The notes below the pieces were generated by a model. It worked only from the letters and a program-made list of their open reading frames with translations, had not been told where the DNA came from and did no database searches. Position numbers and translations under genes: made by a program. A stretch of 37,614 nucleotides of DNA. Source: Clostridium lentum. Its GTDB lineage: Bacteria > Bacillota > Clostridia > Clostridiales > Clostridiaceae. The stretch is from positions 1 to 37,614 of the forward strand of contig NZ_JACOOQ010000023.1 of the NCBI RefSeq assembly GCF_014287815.1, read 5' to 3'. Below, in pieces: positions 15,391 to 24,194 of this stretch; position 1 is the stretch's first letter; each line of letters opens with the position of its first letter.

Positions 15391-17748
15391 TCATATTTGA
15401 ATTACTTTTCGTATATTCCTACTAAATTCACTAATACTAAACTTCTCAACATTTCCTTTACTATAAACACTAATCTCATTTTTATTAAAAACAATTAACT
15501 TTCCATTACCACATTCCATATGCATTATCTTATTATCGTCTTCATTTAAACTAGCTTTCTCTCCAAATCTCTTTAATTCACAACAAACCCTATATTCTTC
15601 CTTACTCTTAATTAAAAGTTCAGAAATCATAGTAGAATTTTTTAATAAATATTCACTGCTATAAAGACATCTTCTAACAGCATATCCCATTACTTCAATC
15701 TTCTTAGGTAACTCGATCCATTTTTCAATTTTAATTAAGTAATAAAGTTCATTAGAATCCTTAGGTAATTCAGTAATTTCTCTTCTCTCAACTTCTCTTA
15801 TTTCAATAACCTTTCCGTAATAAGAGATTCCTGCTTCACTTTTAAACATATTTATTGGTTGTGATAATGCCACATATTCAATATTATTCTTAATAAAATC
15901 AACACTTTTCTTAGGAACATGATAAAAATTATGTTCCATTACTATATCAAATTGCTTCTCATCTTTAATTGGACCAATTAAAACATTTCTATTCTTAAAA
16001 TACTCATCTCTTAAATATTCATCATTACCATTTTGGTCTAATGCTCTTTCAAAAGTAGAATAAGAGGATTCATTAATTAACTCATCTAAAAACTCTTCCA
16101 TGAGTTTGGTACTAGAAGGTAAAAAAGGTATTGCTCCTATATTAACCTCACTTATACTCTTATAAAAACTATGTTTTTTAAACTCCTCTTCATCTTTATG
16201 TGGGAATAATACAAATGCTCCAAAAATACAATTTTCATATTTACTCGTATCTTTATTTTTATATACAATAGCATCTCTATATCTATGCATTGTATTAACA
16301 TCCTCTTCTTTAGGTCCTATTCCCCCATATCTATTTTTATAATTTTCACTACTTTCCATCTTATATTTAGCATCAAATATGAATTCATAAGTCATAGTAT
16401 TTTTGCCCTTATCAATAGAAAGAATATTATCTGGCTTTTGATTAATAGTTCCTGATAAAGTATTAGTATTATATAACACTCTAAATTTTTCTTTAGTTCT
16501 AGGATTTTCATATACAAGTGTAGAGCTCTTCCCCTTACGAAGAGCCACTACTATACCTTCATTATTTACTTTAACAAAATCAGAACTAATTAATTTATAT
16601 CTTTTTCTTAATAAAGAATTTATTTTTATAAAGCACCAATATTCATATAATAATGGCAAGTCCTTCATAGATATAGCAAATATATTACTATTAATATTTA
16701 ATCCCTTTTGTAACATCAAATAATATTTATATATTTCTTTATATCCACTAGCCATACTAAACACTAAAGATGCAGAAATATTTTGCTGCCAACTTGATAC
16801 TTCCTTTAAAAAAGAAGTATTAAATATTTTCATAATCTGCTTTTTCATTAAAATTAGCTTATTTATAACTTCTTCATCTTTACTCCAATATGACTTATTA
16901 TAATTACTAATAAACATATCAATTTTCTTTACTATTCTTAAAAGAATAAACTTAAGAAATCTATTTTCATTAGTATCATAAGTAAGTCTTTTACTTATCT
17001 GTAAAGCTTCATTTGGAATATATATTCCTTCAATATTTTTCATAACATGAGGTCTTTTTTCAAGCCACTTAATAGTTTCATTACTAGTATTTCTTAAAGA
17101 ATGATATTTGCAAATTCTACTATCCTTAACTAAGCCATGATGTGGATTGTAAATTATAATATTAATAGCTTTAATTAGCCTTTTATAAATATAATTTAAA
17201 ATACTATAAAATTCAGTATAAGTATTACTATTTTTATTTGTTAATTCAGCACCTAAATAAGTAGTACTTAAAAATCCATAAGCTAAATTATAAATTTCTT
17301 CATTAACATCTCTAAGTAATTCCTTATAATCATCTTTATAATCTATCTTACTTGGAAATATCTCTAATGTAACCTTTAAATGTTCATTACCATTTACAAA
17401 AATATATAAATCAGAATATCCAATATCTCCTCTGAAATTAATAATTCCACTTAATATTTTACCACTTCTACCTGTTGGCGTTACCTTATTTCTAATATTA
17501 GTATTATCATGATAAAAATCTATTTTAACTTTATTTTTTGCTTCAATTATTATTTCATAATTTTTGTATTCTTTAAAATGAATATTCTCATCAAACTCAG
17601 AATTAATAATATTACAATTAGAGCTTACATCTAAGCTTTTTTCTTCTGAATATCCTACTGCATTTTCATTTCCCTTTATAATAAAATATATTTCATCAGT
17701 TTCTATAAAAATTAGCTCTTTATTATTGCCAGAAGGTTGTGAATCCAT
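15391..17748 (-). CDS. DUF2357 McrC-like PD-(D/E)XK nuclease partner of McrB
   Basis: A 785-aa effector of a McrBC-type cassette. The N-terminal 200 residues form the beta-rich DUF2357 domain. The nuclease core is at 360-500, with an acidic residue in the helix YEYWCFIKI (about 368-376), D440 in KPDNILSI, and the D-x-K pair in FIFDAKYK (D459, K461), followed by the family hallmark MHRYRDAIV (about 487-495). These nucleases cut DNA when stimulated by an McrB-type GTPase. The start overlaps the end of the McrB-like gene by 26 nt, so synthesis is coupled. The catalytic set is intact. The C-terminal 280 residues are mostly beta and do not match a domain I know; they may bind the McrB ring or DNA. 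Confidence 0.88.
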   Translation of the reverse strand: MDSQPSGNNKELIFIETDEIYFIIKGNENAVGYSEEKSLDVSSNCNIINSEFDENIHFKEYKNYEIIIEAKNKVKIDFYHDNTNIRNKVTPTGRSGKILSGIINFRGDIGYSDLYIFVNGNEHLKVTLEIFPSKIDYKDDYKELLRDVNEEIYNLAYGFLSTTYLGAELTNKNSNTYTEFYSILNYIYKRLIKAINIIIYNPHHGLVKDSRICKYHSLRNTSNETIKWLEKRPHVMKNIEGIYIPNEALQISKRLTYDTNENRFLKFILLRIVKKIDMFISNYNKSYWSKDEEVINKLILMKKQIMKIFNTSFLKEVSSWQQNISASLVFSMASGYKEIYKYYLMLQKGLNINSNIFAISMKDLPLLYEYWCFIKINSLLRKRYKLISSDFVKVNNEGIVVALRKGKSSTLVYENPRTKEKFRVLYNTNTLSGTINQKPDNILSIDKGKNTMTYEFIFDAKYKMESSENYKNRYGGIGPKEEDVNTMHRYRDAIVYKNKDTSKYENCIFGAFVLFPHKDEEEFKKHSFYKSISEVNIGAIPFLPSSTKLMEEFLDELINESSYSTFERALDQNGNDEYLRDEYFKNRNVLIGPIKDEKQFDIVMEHNFYHVPKKSVDFIKNNIEYVALSQPINMFKSEAGISYYGKVIEIREVERREITELPKDSNELYYLIKIEKWIELPKKIEVMGYAVRRCLYSSEYLLKNSTMISELLIKSKEEYRVCCELKRFGEKASLNEDDNKIMHMECGNGKLIVFNKNEISVYSKGNVEKFSISEFSRNIRKVIQI

Positions 17749-19414
17749 CCCTTACAAACCTCCTTATCATATAAAGAAGCTTTTCACTACTTAATTTATA
17801 ATTGCTTTCCTTACCTTTATTAGTCATATCTTTTAAAGTATTTTCATCTAAATAATCTTCAGCATTAAATTTAGAATCATTTAAAATATTAAATATCTTA
17901 ATTAATATTTCTAAAACATCTGAATTACTTCCATTTACTTTAGGTAGTATTTTTTGTGTTATACAATAATCCATAGCCTTATCAAAATCAAAAATACTAT
18001 TCTTTATTGCATATATCATATAAAATACAATTTCATCTCTCACTCTAAATCCAAAGTGTTGATTATATTCTTCTAAAATATCATTTATTTTTATTAATTC
18101 ATCAATAACTTTAATTGCTATATCTTTATTATCTTTACATTGTGAAATCTTTAAGTAATTAGACTTTAAAAAGTCATTACTATAAACTCTTTCTTTTAGA
18201 TAAATATTATCTAAAGCTACATCAAAATTGTATTTTAAATTTACTTTATTAAACTCTATAGTATTTGCTCTATCTAAAACCTTTTTACTAAATGGAAATG
18301 TAGTTTCATCCATATTAACAGTTCCCACTATATAAAGATTTTCTGGAATATATACATCACCATATTTGTCTATAGCTTCTATATCACCCTTTTCAAACTG
18401 AACTTCTTTAAGTAAATTTTCAGTTATAATTTCACCATCATCATTTAATTTTCTACTTTCCATTAAAGATAAAATATCACTAAAATAATATTCTACTCTG
18501 GCTAAATTCATTTCATCTAAACAAATAAAATAAGGCTTGTCCGGATGTTTCATTGCTTCATATGCAACACTAGTTATTATTCCTGGAGTAAATCTACTTT
18601 CAATATTTCTATAGCCTAAAAGATCTGTTGCATCAGACCAGTCTGGTTTAACTGGAATTAAAGTAAATCTTTTATTTTTATAATTGGCACCAATAGCTTC
18701 TGCAAAAAGCTCAACTATTTTACTTTTGCCTGTTCCTGAAATACCTGATAGTATGACAAACGGCTTAGTTTTAAGAGATAAATAAAAGTTTTTGATTAAT
18801 TCTTCACTATAATAAAAACCTTTGCTTAATATGTATTTATGAATATAACTTACCTCTTCATTTATATTAGTTATACTCCAAAATTCATTTTCTAATTCTT
18901 CTTTTACATCCTCTTCAATTATGTCTTCATCTTCTAAATTATTTTTTTCTTTATCTTTTTTTGATATTAATTTAAGAATAAAAGTATCTTCTTCATCACC
19001 TTTATATATATCAATATATTCCTTATATTCTTCTGGAATATTATTTGGCTTTTTGTCATTTTCATTAATATAATTCATTATGTAATCATAACTTACTTGT
19101 AACTTTTCTCTTAATACCTCCTTTAATGCTTTACTTGAATATAAAAATCTTACAACTGGAGTTTTTCTTTTTTTGGAATTAGGCATATCAATCTTACCTG
19201 AATATTCAATTTCATCAATTATAATTTTTATTGAAATGCTACTACCTAATTTAATGGTTTTAGATAAACCTTTAAGAAATTTATCCTTATATCCTTGTGA
19301 AATAACTGTACCATGATTAAACATACTATAATCCATGGTTTTTCTTCCAATAAAATTATTATTATCTATTTTAACTTCATCAACCCATGAATCCGTGCTC
19401 ACTTTTTTGTCCAT
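17723..19414 (-). CDS. McrB-like AAA+ GTPase with an N-terminal recognition domain
   Basis: A 563-aa McrB-family AAA+ protein: Walker A GISGTGKS (224-231), Walker B ICLDEMNLARVEYYF (297-311) and the McrB signature/sensor region VGTVNMDETTFPFSKKVLDR (363-382). Family members form GTP-driven hexamers that translocate DNA and activate an McrC-like nuclease. Residues 27-115 are a compact strand-rich domain (MFNHGTVISQGYKDKF, then KIIIDEIEYSGKI) that probably reads DNA or a modification; I cannot name it. A Glu/Asp-rich linker follows (about 160-180). It is the first gene of the pair, with AAAGGAGAAG before its ATG. Whether it recognises modified bases or a phage structure cannot be read from sequence. 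Confidence 0.88.
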   Translation of the reverse strand: MDKKVSTDSWVDEVKIDNNNFIGRKTMDYSMFNHGTVISQGYKDKFLKGLSKTIKLGSSISIKIIIDEIEYSGKIDMPNSKKRKTPVVRFLYSSKALKEVLREKLQVSYDYIMNYINENDKKPNNIPEEYKEYIDIYKGDEEDTFILKLISKKDKEKNNLEDEDIIEEDVKEELENEFWSITNINEEVSYIHKYILSKGFYYSEELIKNFYLSLKTKPFVILSGISGTGKSKIVELFAEAIGANYKNKRFTLIPVKPDWSDATDLLGYRNIESRFTPGIITSVAYEAMKHPDKPYFICLDEMNLARVEYYFSDILSLMESRKLNDDGEIITENLLKEVQFEKGDIEAIDKYGDVYIPENLYIVGTVNMDETTFPFSKKVLDRANTIEFNKVNLKYNFDVALDNIYLKERVYSNDFLKSNYLKISQCKDNKDIAIKVIDELIKINDILEEYNQHFGFRVRDEIVFYMIYAIKNSIFDFDKAMDYCITQKILPKVNGSNSDVLEILIKIFNILNDSKFNAEDYLDENTLKDMTNKGKESNYKLSSEKLLYMIRRFVRDGFTTFWQ

Positions 19415-19472
19415 ATTTCTTCTCCTTTAAAACTTTCTTATAGCGTAATTTTAAATTATTGTGATTTACAAC

Positions 19473-19502
19473 AAAAGTGGGCAAGTAACTTTGTCCACTT
19501 TT
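19473..19502 (-). terminator. Hairpin terminator upstream of the McrB gene
   Basis: AAAAGTGG pairs with CCACTTTT and the inner CAA with TTG, around a 6-nt loop; TTTTGTTG follows on the minus strand. It would end transcription from the decayed region at 19516-19755 before the McrB promoter. Confidence 0.55.
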
Positions 19503-19515
19503 ATGCCATCTATTA

Positions 19516-19755
19516 TCAACCTTGATTTAAAACAGAGCCTTTAATTAAAATATCTACTTCATCAACTAGTATTCTACATAAAAGATTTTGAATATCCATA
19601 CTTTCTTCAATACCTATTTTATTTCTATTAATATAATCTAACTTATCTTAAGAGTAACAGAGCAATGACCTTAACAACATATTTTATTCTTGATATATTC
19701 TGCTTCCTTTTACTTTTAAATCTATAACCACAGCCTCATCTTTTTGTATCCCTAT
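19516..19755 (-). pseudogene. Possible decayed gene of unknown type
   Basis: Two short open stretches in different frames read like protein. 19684-19755 gives IGIQKDEAVVIDLKVKGSRI and ends at a stop after YQE. 19516-19647 gives DKLDYINRNKIGIEES then a helical tail ending SVLNQG. Neither has a start codon with a ribosome binding site, and stops and shifts lie between them. The composition is protein-like (VVIDLKVKG strand), which suggests a gene in an advanced state of decay. I cannot assign a family. It follows the broken HTH gene and may have belonged with it. Confidence 0.3.
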
Positions 19756-19813
19756 TTATTAGAATATGATTAAGTTGTACAAAAGCTAAGTATTTGGTTG
19801 TTTATACTTTATG

Positions 19814-20046
19814 TTATACATTCTTTATAAATCTATGTATTTCTTCTTCTATTTTATTTTTATCAATTTCTCTAGATAATATTTCTGCTGGAACTCCTAA
19901 TATTTCCACTAATTCTTCTACTCTGTTTTCAGGTATAACACCTCTTTTTGACCATGAACTAACTGCTTGTTTTGAAACATCAATTTTTTTGATAATTCTA
20001 AATATCCTATTCCTCTTAAAAAACATATTATTTCAAATCCTAACAT
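19814..20046 (-). pseudogene. XRE/Cro-like HTH regulator, frameshifted in a poly-A tract
   Basis: The reading that makes sense starts at the ATG at 20046, which has GAGGTG (20052-20057) before it, and gives MLGFEIICFLRGIGYLELSKK. A run of seven A (minus strand, 19984-19990) then throws the frame. With eight A it would run on as KIDVSKQAVSSWSKRGVIPENR, an excellent recognition helix, and end at 19814. The open frame reading from 20026 starts at an internal ATG with no ribosome binding site and loses helix 1, so I reject it as the gene. The restored protein is 77 aa. This could be a real mutation, a contingency tract or an assembly error; nothing here separates these. Confidence 0.75.
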
Positions 20047-20167
20047 TTTTACACCTCATTATTTCGCTAAATATTATAAATCATAATAAATTACCTTATA
20101 ATCACATCCATCAATAGTCTTCTTAAAAATTTAAGTTTTTTTAACTCAAAGATAAAGTATATAATTT

Positions 20168-20845
20168 TTAATATATTTCCATAAATCCTTTAATAATTGT
20201 ATAAGCTATAAACTTAATTAAAGAATCTATTTTATTTATTACCTCTTTGCTATCACTTACAATAGCTTTTCTTAGTATATTAGATTTATTTTCACTCTTA
20301 ATAAAACTAGCTACTTTATATTCGTTAATATTTCTGATATTTCTAACTATATCATCAATTCTAACTGTAAATATTACTTCATTTCCTGATATTCTTATTA
20401 TTTCACTTAAATTAAACTGACAATTAATTATAGGATTCTTGTCATTAACTTTATAATATATTGCTAATAAAACCTTATCATCTTTATCATTATATTTACA
20501 CTCTACTTTGTAAGATTTATAATCTACCTTTACTATAGTTGTAATATCTTTATTAAAATAATTAATTTTTATATCACTGACTTTATAAGTATAAGTACTA
20601 TATGGAATACTTAAATTGTTATAATTTTGATTATCTTTTTTGTTTTTCTTTTTTCTCCCTGGTGGTAAAGGTATAGAATACATACATCCCCTCTTTGTAT
20701 AACAACTTTCACCATACTTTGTAGAAAGAGTATTATAGCAAATTTCATTCTTCCAAAACTTACAGTTTACAAAGTCAACCTTGTCATAATCTTTCTTTAT
20801 ATACTCTATATGTGCAGATACCCCCTGCATTCTATTTATTCCCAT
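20168..20845 (-). CDS. Unknown 225-aa protein with an N-terminal cysteine cluster
   Basis: Not recognised. Residues 20-60 carry a cysteine array (NCKFWKNEIC, then GESC and KRGC) that could bind zinc. A basic linker PPGRKKKNKKD follows at about 62-72. The middle (about 85-165) is beta-rich (TYTYKVSDIKINYF, TTIVKVDYKSYKVECKY), and the end is helical. No transmembrane segment. GGAGA precedes the ATG. It follows the 135-aa gene by 38 nt and is probably co-transcribed with it under the operator at 21323-21359, so the two may form an effector pair under the WYL regulator. A defence role is inference from location only. Confidence 0.7.
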   Translation of the reverse strand: MGINRMQGVSAHIEYIKKDYDKVDFVNCKFWKNEICYNTLSTKYGESCYTKRGCMYSIPLPPGRKKKNKKDNQNYNNLSIPYSTYTYKVSDIKINYFNKDITTIVKVDYKSYKVECKYNDKDDKVLLAIYYKVNDKNPIINCQFNLSEIIRISGNEVIFTVRIDDIVRNIRNINEYKVASFIKSENKSNILRKAIVSDSKEVINKIDSLIKFIAYTIIKGFMEIY

Positions 20846-20883
20846 TGCCGTTCTCCATTAAATATTAATTTTGTATAAAATCT

Positions 20884-21291
20884 TTACATTAATTTTGAAG
20901 CTTCACGCTCTATTTCTTCTAATCTTTTATATATCTCTTCACATCTATATTCAGTATATTTTAAGTCCCCAACATACTCTTTAAATTCCTCTTTAGAATA
21001 TCTCTTAAAATCACTCTCTAAACTGCTTAGTGCTGCTTCCATTGCCTCATAAAATCCAGCAGGACATGGTCCCCATCCTCTCATTTCAAGTGCAAAAACT
21101 GAACTTATATTTGTAAGTGAATATCCTATTACACCGTCAAATTCATCATCAACTTCAATTATTTCTCCATCTTCTTTTATAGACACTGCTCGTAAAGGAT
21201 TGTGTCCTAATATTGCCTCTTCTCCTCTAAATTCTTTAATTAATTCTACAGCTTCCTTTGCTAATTTCATCCTTTTTTCTAATTTACTCAT
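20884..21291 (-). CDS. Unknown 135-aa protein behind the WYL-type operator
   Basis: Not recognised. It is a soluble protein with an N-terminal helix (KLEKRMKLAKEAVELIKEF), a central strand-rich part (GHNPLRAVSIKEDGEIIEVD, EFDGVIGYSLTNISS), the segment RGWGPCPAGFYEAMEAAL and a C-terminal coiled-coil-like helix (YRCEEIYKRLEEIEREASKL). No catalytic motif is convincing. AGAGGT lies before the ATG, and the palindromic operator sits 32-68 nt upstream, over the likely promoter. It would therefore be the first gene of a small regulated unit with the 225-aa gene, adjacent to the WYL regulator. Confidence 0.7.
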   Translation of the reverse strand: MSKLEKRMKLAKEAVELIKEFRGEEAILGHNPLRAVSIKEDGEIIEVDDEFDGVIGYSLTNISSVFALEMRGWGPCPAGFYEAMEAALSSLESDFKRYSKEEFKEYVGDLKYTEYRCEEIYKRLEEIEREASKLM

Positions 21292-21322
21292 TTTAGTACC
21301 TCTTCTTATTAATTTATTCTAT

Positions 21323-21359
21323 GACTATATAATAAACTCCAATAGTGACATATATAGTC
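21323..21359 (-). promoter_or_regulatory. Palindromic operator (WYL-type) with overlapping promoter
   Basis: GACTATATA and TATATAGTC form perfect 9-bp arms separated by 19 nt. On the minus strand TTGAAA, a 17-nt spacer and TATATG place a promoter's -10 in the first arm. The block repeats at 6270-6306 (31 of 37 identical). It lies between the WYL gene's terminator and the 135-aa gene start. Operator function is inferred from symmetry, repetition and position. Confidence 0.6.
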
Positions 21360-21460
21360 CCTTTAATATTTTTTCAATTAATTCATACTTTTTTTTGATT
21401 TCTACTATTTTTACCTATCAACTAATTCTTCGGCTACAAACCTAACCTCACTTATATTAT

Positions 21461-21499
21461 AAAAGAGTAGATGTCAGTATAATTGACATCTACTCTTTT
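21461..21499 (-). terminator. Strong terminator of the WYL gene
   Basis: A perfect 16-bp inverted repeat, AAAAGAGTAGATGTCA paired with its complement across a 7-nt loop. T-runs on both sides could make it bidirectional. It begins at the stop codon of the WYL gene. Confidence 0.8.
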
Positions 21500-22457
21500 A
21501 TTTATATAAATTTTGTACTTTTTCTATTTCCACTTTAAGTTTTTCAATTAAATATTCTGGATAAATTACCTTAGCTTCAGCACCTTGTTTTAAAATCCAC
21601 CTTACTAATCCTGTATTTATTCCGACAAAAGTACTAATGATAAAATAATCTCCATCTTCTAAACATCTATGAATATCTATTCTATCTCCAAATTTTTCTA
21701 TTACTGAATTTATTAAACTTTTATTTACTTTTAACTCAACTCTTTCAACTTTCTCTGCTCTAAACATATCAAAGTTTATTAAACCATAATCTTTTAAATC
21801 TATGTTTTCCTTATTATCATGAAATTCCTTAATTATTATTTTAGATAATCTATCAATTCTATAATGTCTTATTTCTTCAATTTCATTAAATCCAATTAAA
21901 TAATACCTATTATTATAATAATAAATTTTTTTGGGAATAAAACATTCCACTTTTTTCTTTTCGATTATTTTTTTATTAGCATCCCTAGTTGTATTTATAA
22001 ACTCAATAGTTTTTCTTTCTATAATAGCCTTATGTAAATCAAATAAATTTCTAGTAACATCTATTCCACCAGTATCTATCGTTTCTGTAATAACTAAATT
22101 TCGTAATATTGCTCTATCAATATATGAGATATTAGATAAGATTTTTTCTTTTATATTTCTTTTATAGTCATTTCTAATAAATTTATTACTATATAAAGAG
22201 TCTAAAATTACTCTACATTCTTCAATTGAAAATTCGCTTTCATAATGATAACAACTTGTATTATATCTAGCTTTTGTTTCAATTATGTTATATCCGCTAT
22301 CAATTAACGAGTTTATATCTGATTTCACAGTATTTCTTGTAACATTATATCCTTCATTTTTTAACTCTTCAATTAATTCATTTATTGTAAGTTTATTTGA
22401 ATTGTTCGTTTTTTTCTTTAATATTTCTAAAAGAAATACTGCTCTTCGTAATCTCAA
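21498..22457 (-). CDS. WYL-domain transcriptional regulator
   Basis: A 319-aa regulator with an N-terminal winged HTH (residues 1-60; LTINELIEELKNEGYNVTRNTVKSDINSL), a WYL domain around 140-205 (FIPKKIYYYNNRYYLIGFN is the WYL core, with RHYRIDRLSKI after it) and a C-terminal WCX extension ending at LYK. WYL repressors such as BrxR and CapW control phage-defence operons and sense nucleic acid or nucleotide ligands. The start is TTG with GGAGAAG 6 nt upstream. The IS3 element ends only 73 nt upstream, so the native promoter may have been replaced or trimmed. It is the likely ligand-responsive repressor of the operators at 21323 and 6270; this is inferred. Confidence 0.88.
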   Translation of the reverse strand: MRLRRAVFLLEILKKKTNNSNKLTINELIEELKNEGYNVTRNTVKSDINSLIDSGYNIIETKARYNTSCYHYESEFSIEECRVILDSLYSNKFIRNDYKRNIKEKILSNISYIDRAILRNLVITETIDTGGIDVTRNLFDLHKAIIERKTIEFINTTRDANKKIIEKKKVECFIPKKIYYYNNRYYLIGFNEIEEIRHYRIDRLSKIIIKEFHDNKENIDLKDYGLINFDMFRAEKVERVELKVNKSLINSVIEKFGDRIDIHRCLEDGDYFIISTFVGINTGLVRWILKQGAEAKVIYPEYLIEKLKVEIEKVQNLYK

Positions 22458-22563
22458 TTTATACTTCTCCTTCTATATTTAATTATTGTAATAAAGTTTT
22501 ATATGACAATTTGTAATATAATAGTCTTATGTCAATATTTTGGACACAAAAAGTCAACCTTTT

Positions 22564-23385
22564 TTATGCTGCACTTCTAGCTAATAATTCACATTGATCT
22601 GGAGTCATGTAATTAATAGAAGAGTGTAGCCTTTTTCTGTTATACCAACCTTCAATATATTTAAAAATAGCCATATTAGCTTCTTCGAAGGTACGGTATG
22701 TATTTCTATATATTTCTTCCTTTTTTATTAATGAATGAAAAGATTCTATACAAGCATTATCATATGGACAACCTTTTTTACTAAACGATTGTATAATATT
22801 AAACTCTTTGCATAGCTCCCTTAAATCATTGCTAGTGTATTGAGAGCCTAAATCGCTATGAAATATTAATTGCTTATTCTTATCGGGAGATTGGCTGTAA
22901 TAAGCATTTTTTAAGGCTTTAACAACTAAATCATTAGTCATTCTCTGACCGAAAGCGTAGCCAATTATTTTTTTAGAATATAAGTCTAGAACTGAAGCTA
23001 AATAGCACCAACCATCTTTGATAGTATAAATATATGTAATATCTCCTACCCGTTTTTCGTTAATAGAAGTAGTAGTAAAATCTCTTTTCAAAACGTTTTC
23101 TAAATCTTCTGCTACCTTTTTACTTGAATGAGGTTTGTATTTTTTTACAGTTACTGCACAAAGGCCAAGTTCAGTCATTCGTCTTTGAACTCGCTTCAAT
23201 GATACATTGAATCCTTCTATCCCAAGTATATGATGAATCCTAGGAGCACCATATATGCCTTTATTCTCTTTATATATCCTTTTAATAGCTGATTTTAATT
23301 CCTCATTTTCTAATTCTCTTGCAGATTTAGTTTTATCAAAAGATTTATAATATGTGCTTCTAGCTACGCCTAGAACGGTACACAT
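22564..23385 (-). CDS. IS3-family transposase OrfB (DDE integrase)
   Basis: The catalytic half of the transposase, with an HTH_21-like start (VARSTYYKSF) and an rve integrase core. The DDE triad is visible as D in RVGDITYIYT, D in HSDLGSQYTS and E in NACIESFHSLIKKE, with the downstream K of the family. Open frame continues upstream of the listed ATG, giving NICNKKLDELIEFINSN back to the A6G tract at 23468-23474. OrfB is therefore probably made mainly as an OrfAB fusion by -1 frameshifting. It is intact and probably active. Confidence 0.9.
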   Translation of the reverse strand: MCTVLGVARSTYYKSFDKTKSARELENEELKSAIKRIYKENKGIYGAPRIHHILGIEGFNVSLKRVQRRMTELGLCAVTVKKYKPHSSKKVAEDLENVLKRDFTTTSINEKRVGDITYIYTIKDGWCYLASVLDLYSKKIIGYAFGQRMTNDLVVKALKNAYYSQSPDKNKQLIFHSDLGSQYTSNDLRELCKEFNIIQSFSKKGCPYDNACIESFHSLIKKEEIYRNTYRTFEEANMAIFKYIEGWYNRKRLHSSINYMTPDQCELLARSAA

Positions 23386-23438
23386 AGTCTTAATATCATG
23401 TTTGTTTTTATTGCTATTTATAAATTCTATTAATTCAT

Positions 23439-23741
23439 CTAATTTCTTGTTGCAAATATTGCCATAGCTTTTTTGGCTAAAGCCCGCCTTTGGTGTAATA
23501 TTTCATTTTCCTCTTTAATTCTTGCCATTTCTTTTTTTAAAGCCTTAACTTCCTTTAATGTCATAACTTCATTTTCATCTACTTTAATTTCTTTTACATC
23601 TTTAACCCAGCCGTTAATTGTTGATTTTGCAATGCCATATTCGCTACTTAGCTCTGCTAAGCTCATTCCTGACTTAAATAATTCTACTATCATATCTTTA
23701 TATTCTTGATCGTATCTTCTGCCCTTTCCCATAATGGACAC
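23439..23741 (-). CDS. IS3-family OrfA, HTH protein with a -1 frameshift site
   Basis: The 100-aa DNA-binding subunit: HTH_Tnp_1 domain (RRYDQEYKDMIVELFKSG, then AELSSEYGIAKSTINGWV) and a leucine-zipper-like helix (VKALKKEMARIKEENEILHQ). Near its end the A6G run at 23468-23474 allows slippage into the -1 frame that leads into OrfB (frame arithmetic: codon starts change from 2 to 0 modulo 3), producing the OrfAB transposase typical of IS3/IS150. Here the A6 is read AAA AAA in the zero frame, so slippage on lysine codons is likely. AAGGATG-like sequence precedes the start. Confidence 0.88.
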   Translation of the reverse strand: MSIMGKGRRYDQEYKDMIVELFKSGMSLAELSSEYGIAKSTINGWVKDVKEIKVDENEVMTLKEVKALKKEMARIKEENEILHQRRALAKKAMAIFATRN

Positions 23742-23807
23742 ATCCTTTCTTAACTAAATATTATTTTACTTAGTTCGACTTAATGTGTCCACTACTTTAT
23801 ACTAACA

Positions 23808-24062
23808 CCAGTCACCAAATGAACTTCTTAGTGTTTTCTTGCTATAACCATTTCTATAATTTCTATCATCCTGATCTATATCAGTTTGACGATCGTATTT
23901 ATCACGGCCTAAATGCTCTCCCATTTCAACTTCTAATATATTTTCCAATACATCTTTAATTAATCTCTGAACTAAACCATTTTTTCCAATAACATCATCA
24001 ATTGTTTTACATTTTTTCACTTCTTCAGTGTAATCAAAGTTAATATCATCTTTTTTTGTCAT
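23808..24062 (-). pseudogene. IS256-family transposase, N-terminal fragment
   Basis: About 84 residues of a mutator-type (IS256) transposase: KNGLVQRLIKDVLENILEVE, MGEHLGRDKYDR and NYRNGYSKKTLRSSFGD are conserved N-terminal blocks. The gene is cut right after SSFGD by the IS3 element, which adds W-C-stop. The remaining 300 or so residues, with the DDE core, are not found elsewhere in the window. AGGAGG lies before its ATG. Not functional. Confidence 0.88.
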
Positions 24063-24124
24063 AAAAATTCCTCCTAAAATTTTTAAGTATATTATTCCAT
24101 TTCTACCAACTAACCATACAAAAA

Positions 24125-24168
24125 GGACTGCTGATAGAATTGATATTACACAATTCTTTCAACAGTCC
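24125..24168. repeat. Hairpin at the surviving IS256 end
   Basis: GGACTGCTGATAGAATTG and CAATTCTTTCAACAGTCC pair at 16 of 18 positions around an 8-nt loop. Position (about 60 nt upstream of the fragment's start) and sequence fit a terminal structure of an IS256-family element, which blocks read-in transcription. Confidence 0.6.
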
Positions 24169-24194
24169 CAAGGTTTAACATATTTTTTATATAA

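Larger units (their letters stand above)
22530..23807 (-). mobile_element. IS3-family insertion sequence (IS150-like), complete
   Basis: An element of about 1.28 kb with imperfect terminal repeats sharing TGGACACA..AAGTC.AAC at both ends, TG/CA termini, and two overlapping-frame genes. It interrupts an IS256 transposase gene on its 5' side and abuts the WYL promoter region on the other, where no IS256 sequence continues. The flanks therefore do not reconstruct one target, and a deletion must have followed insertion. Ends are placed to within about 8 nt. A second, diverged copy begins at 37437. Confidence 0.85.

Noticed and set aside
19794..20117. Plus-strand 107-aa hydrophobic open frame
   Set aside because: It is antisense to the HTH gene; the hydrophobicity comes from AT-rich complement codons.
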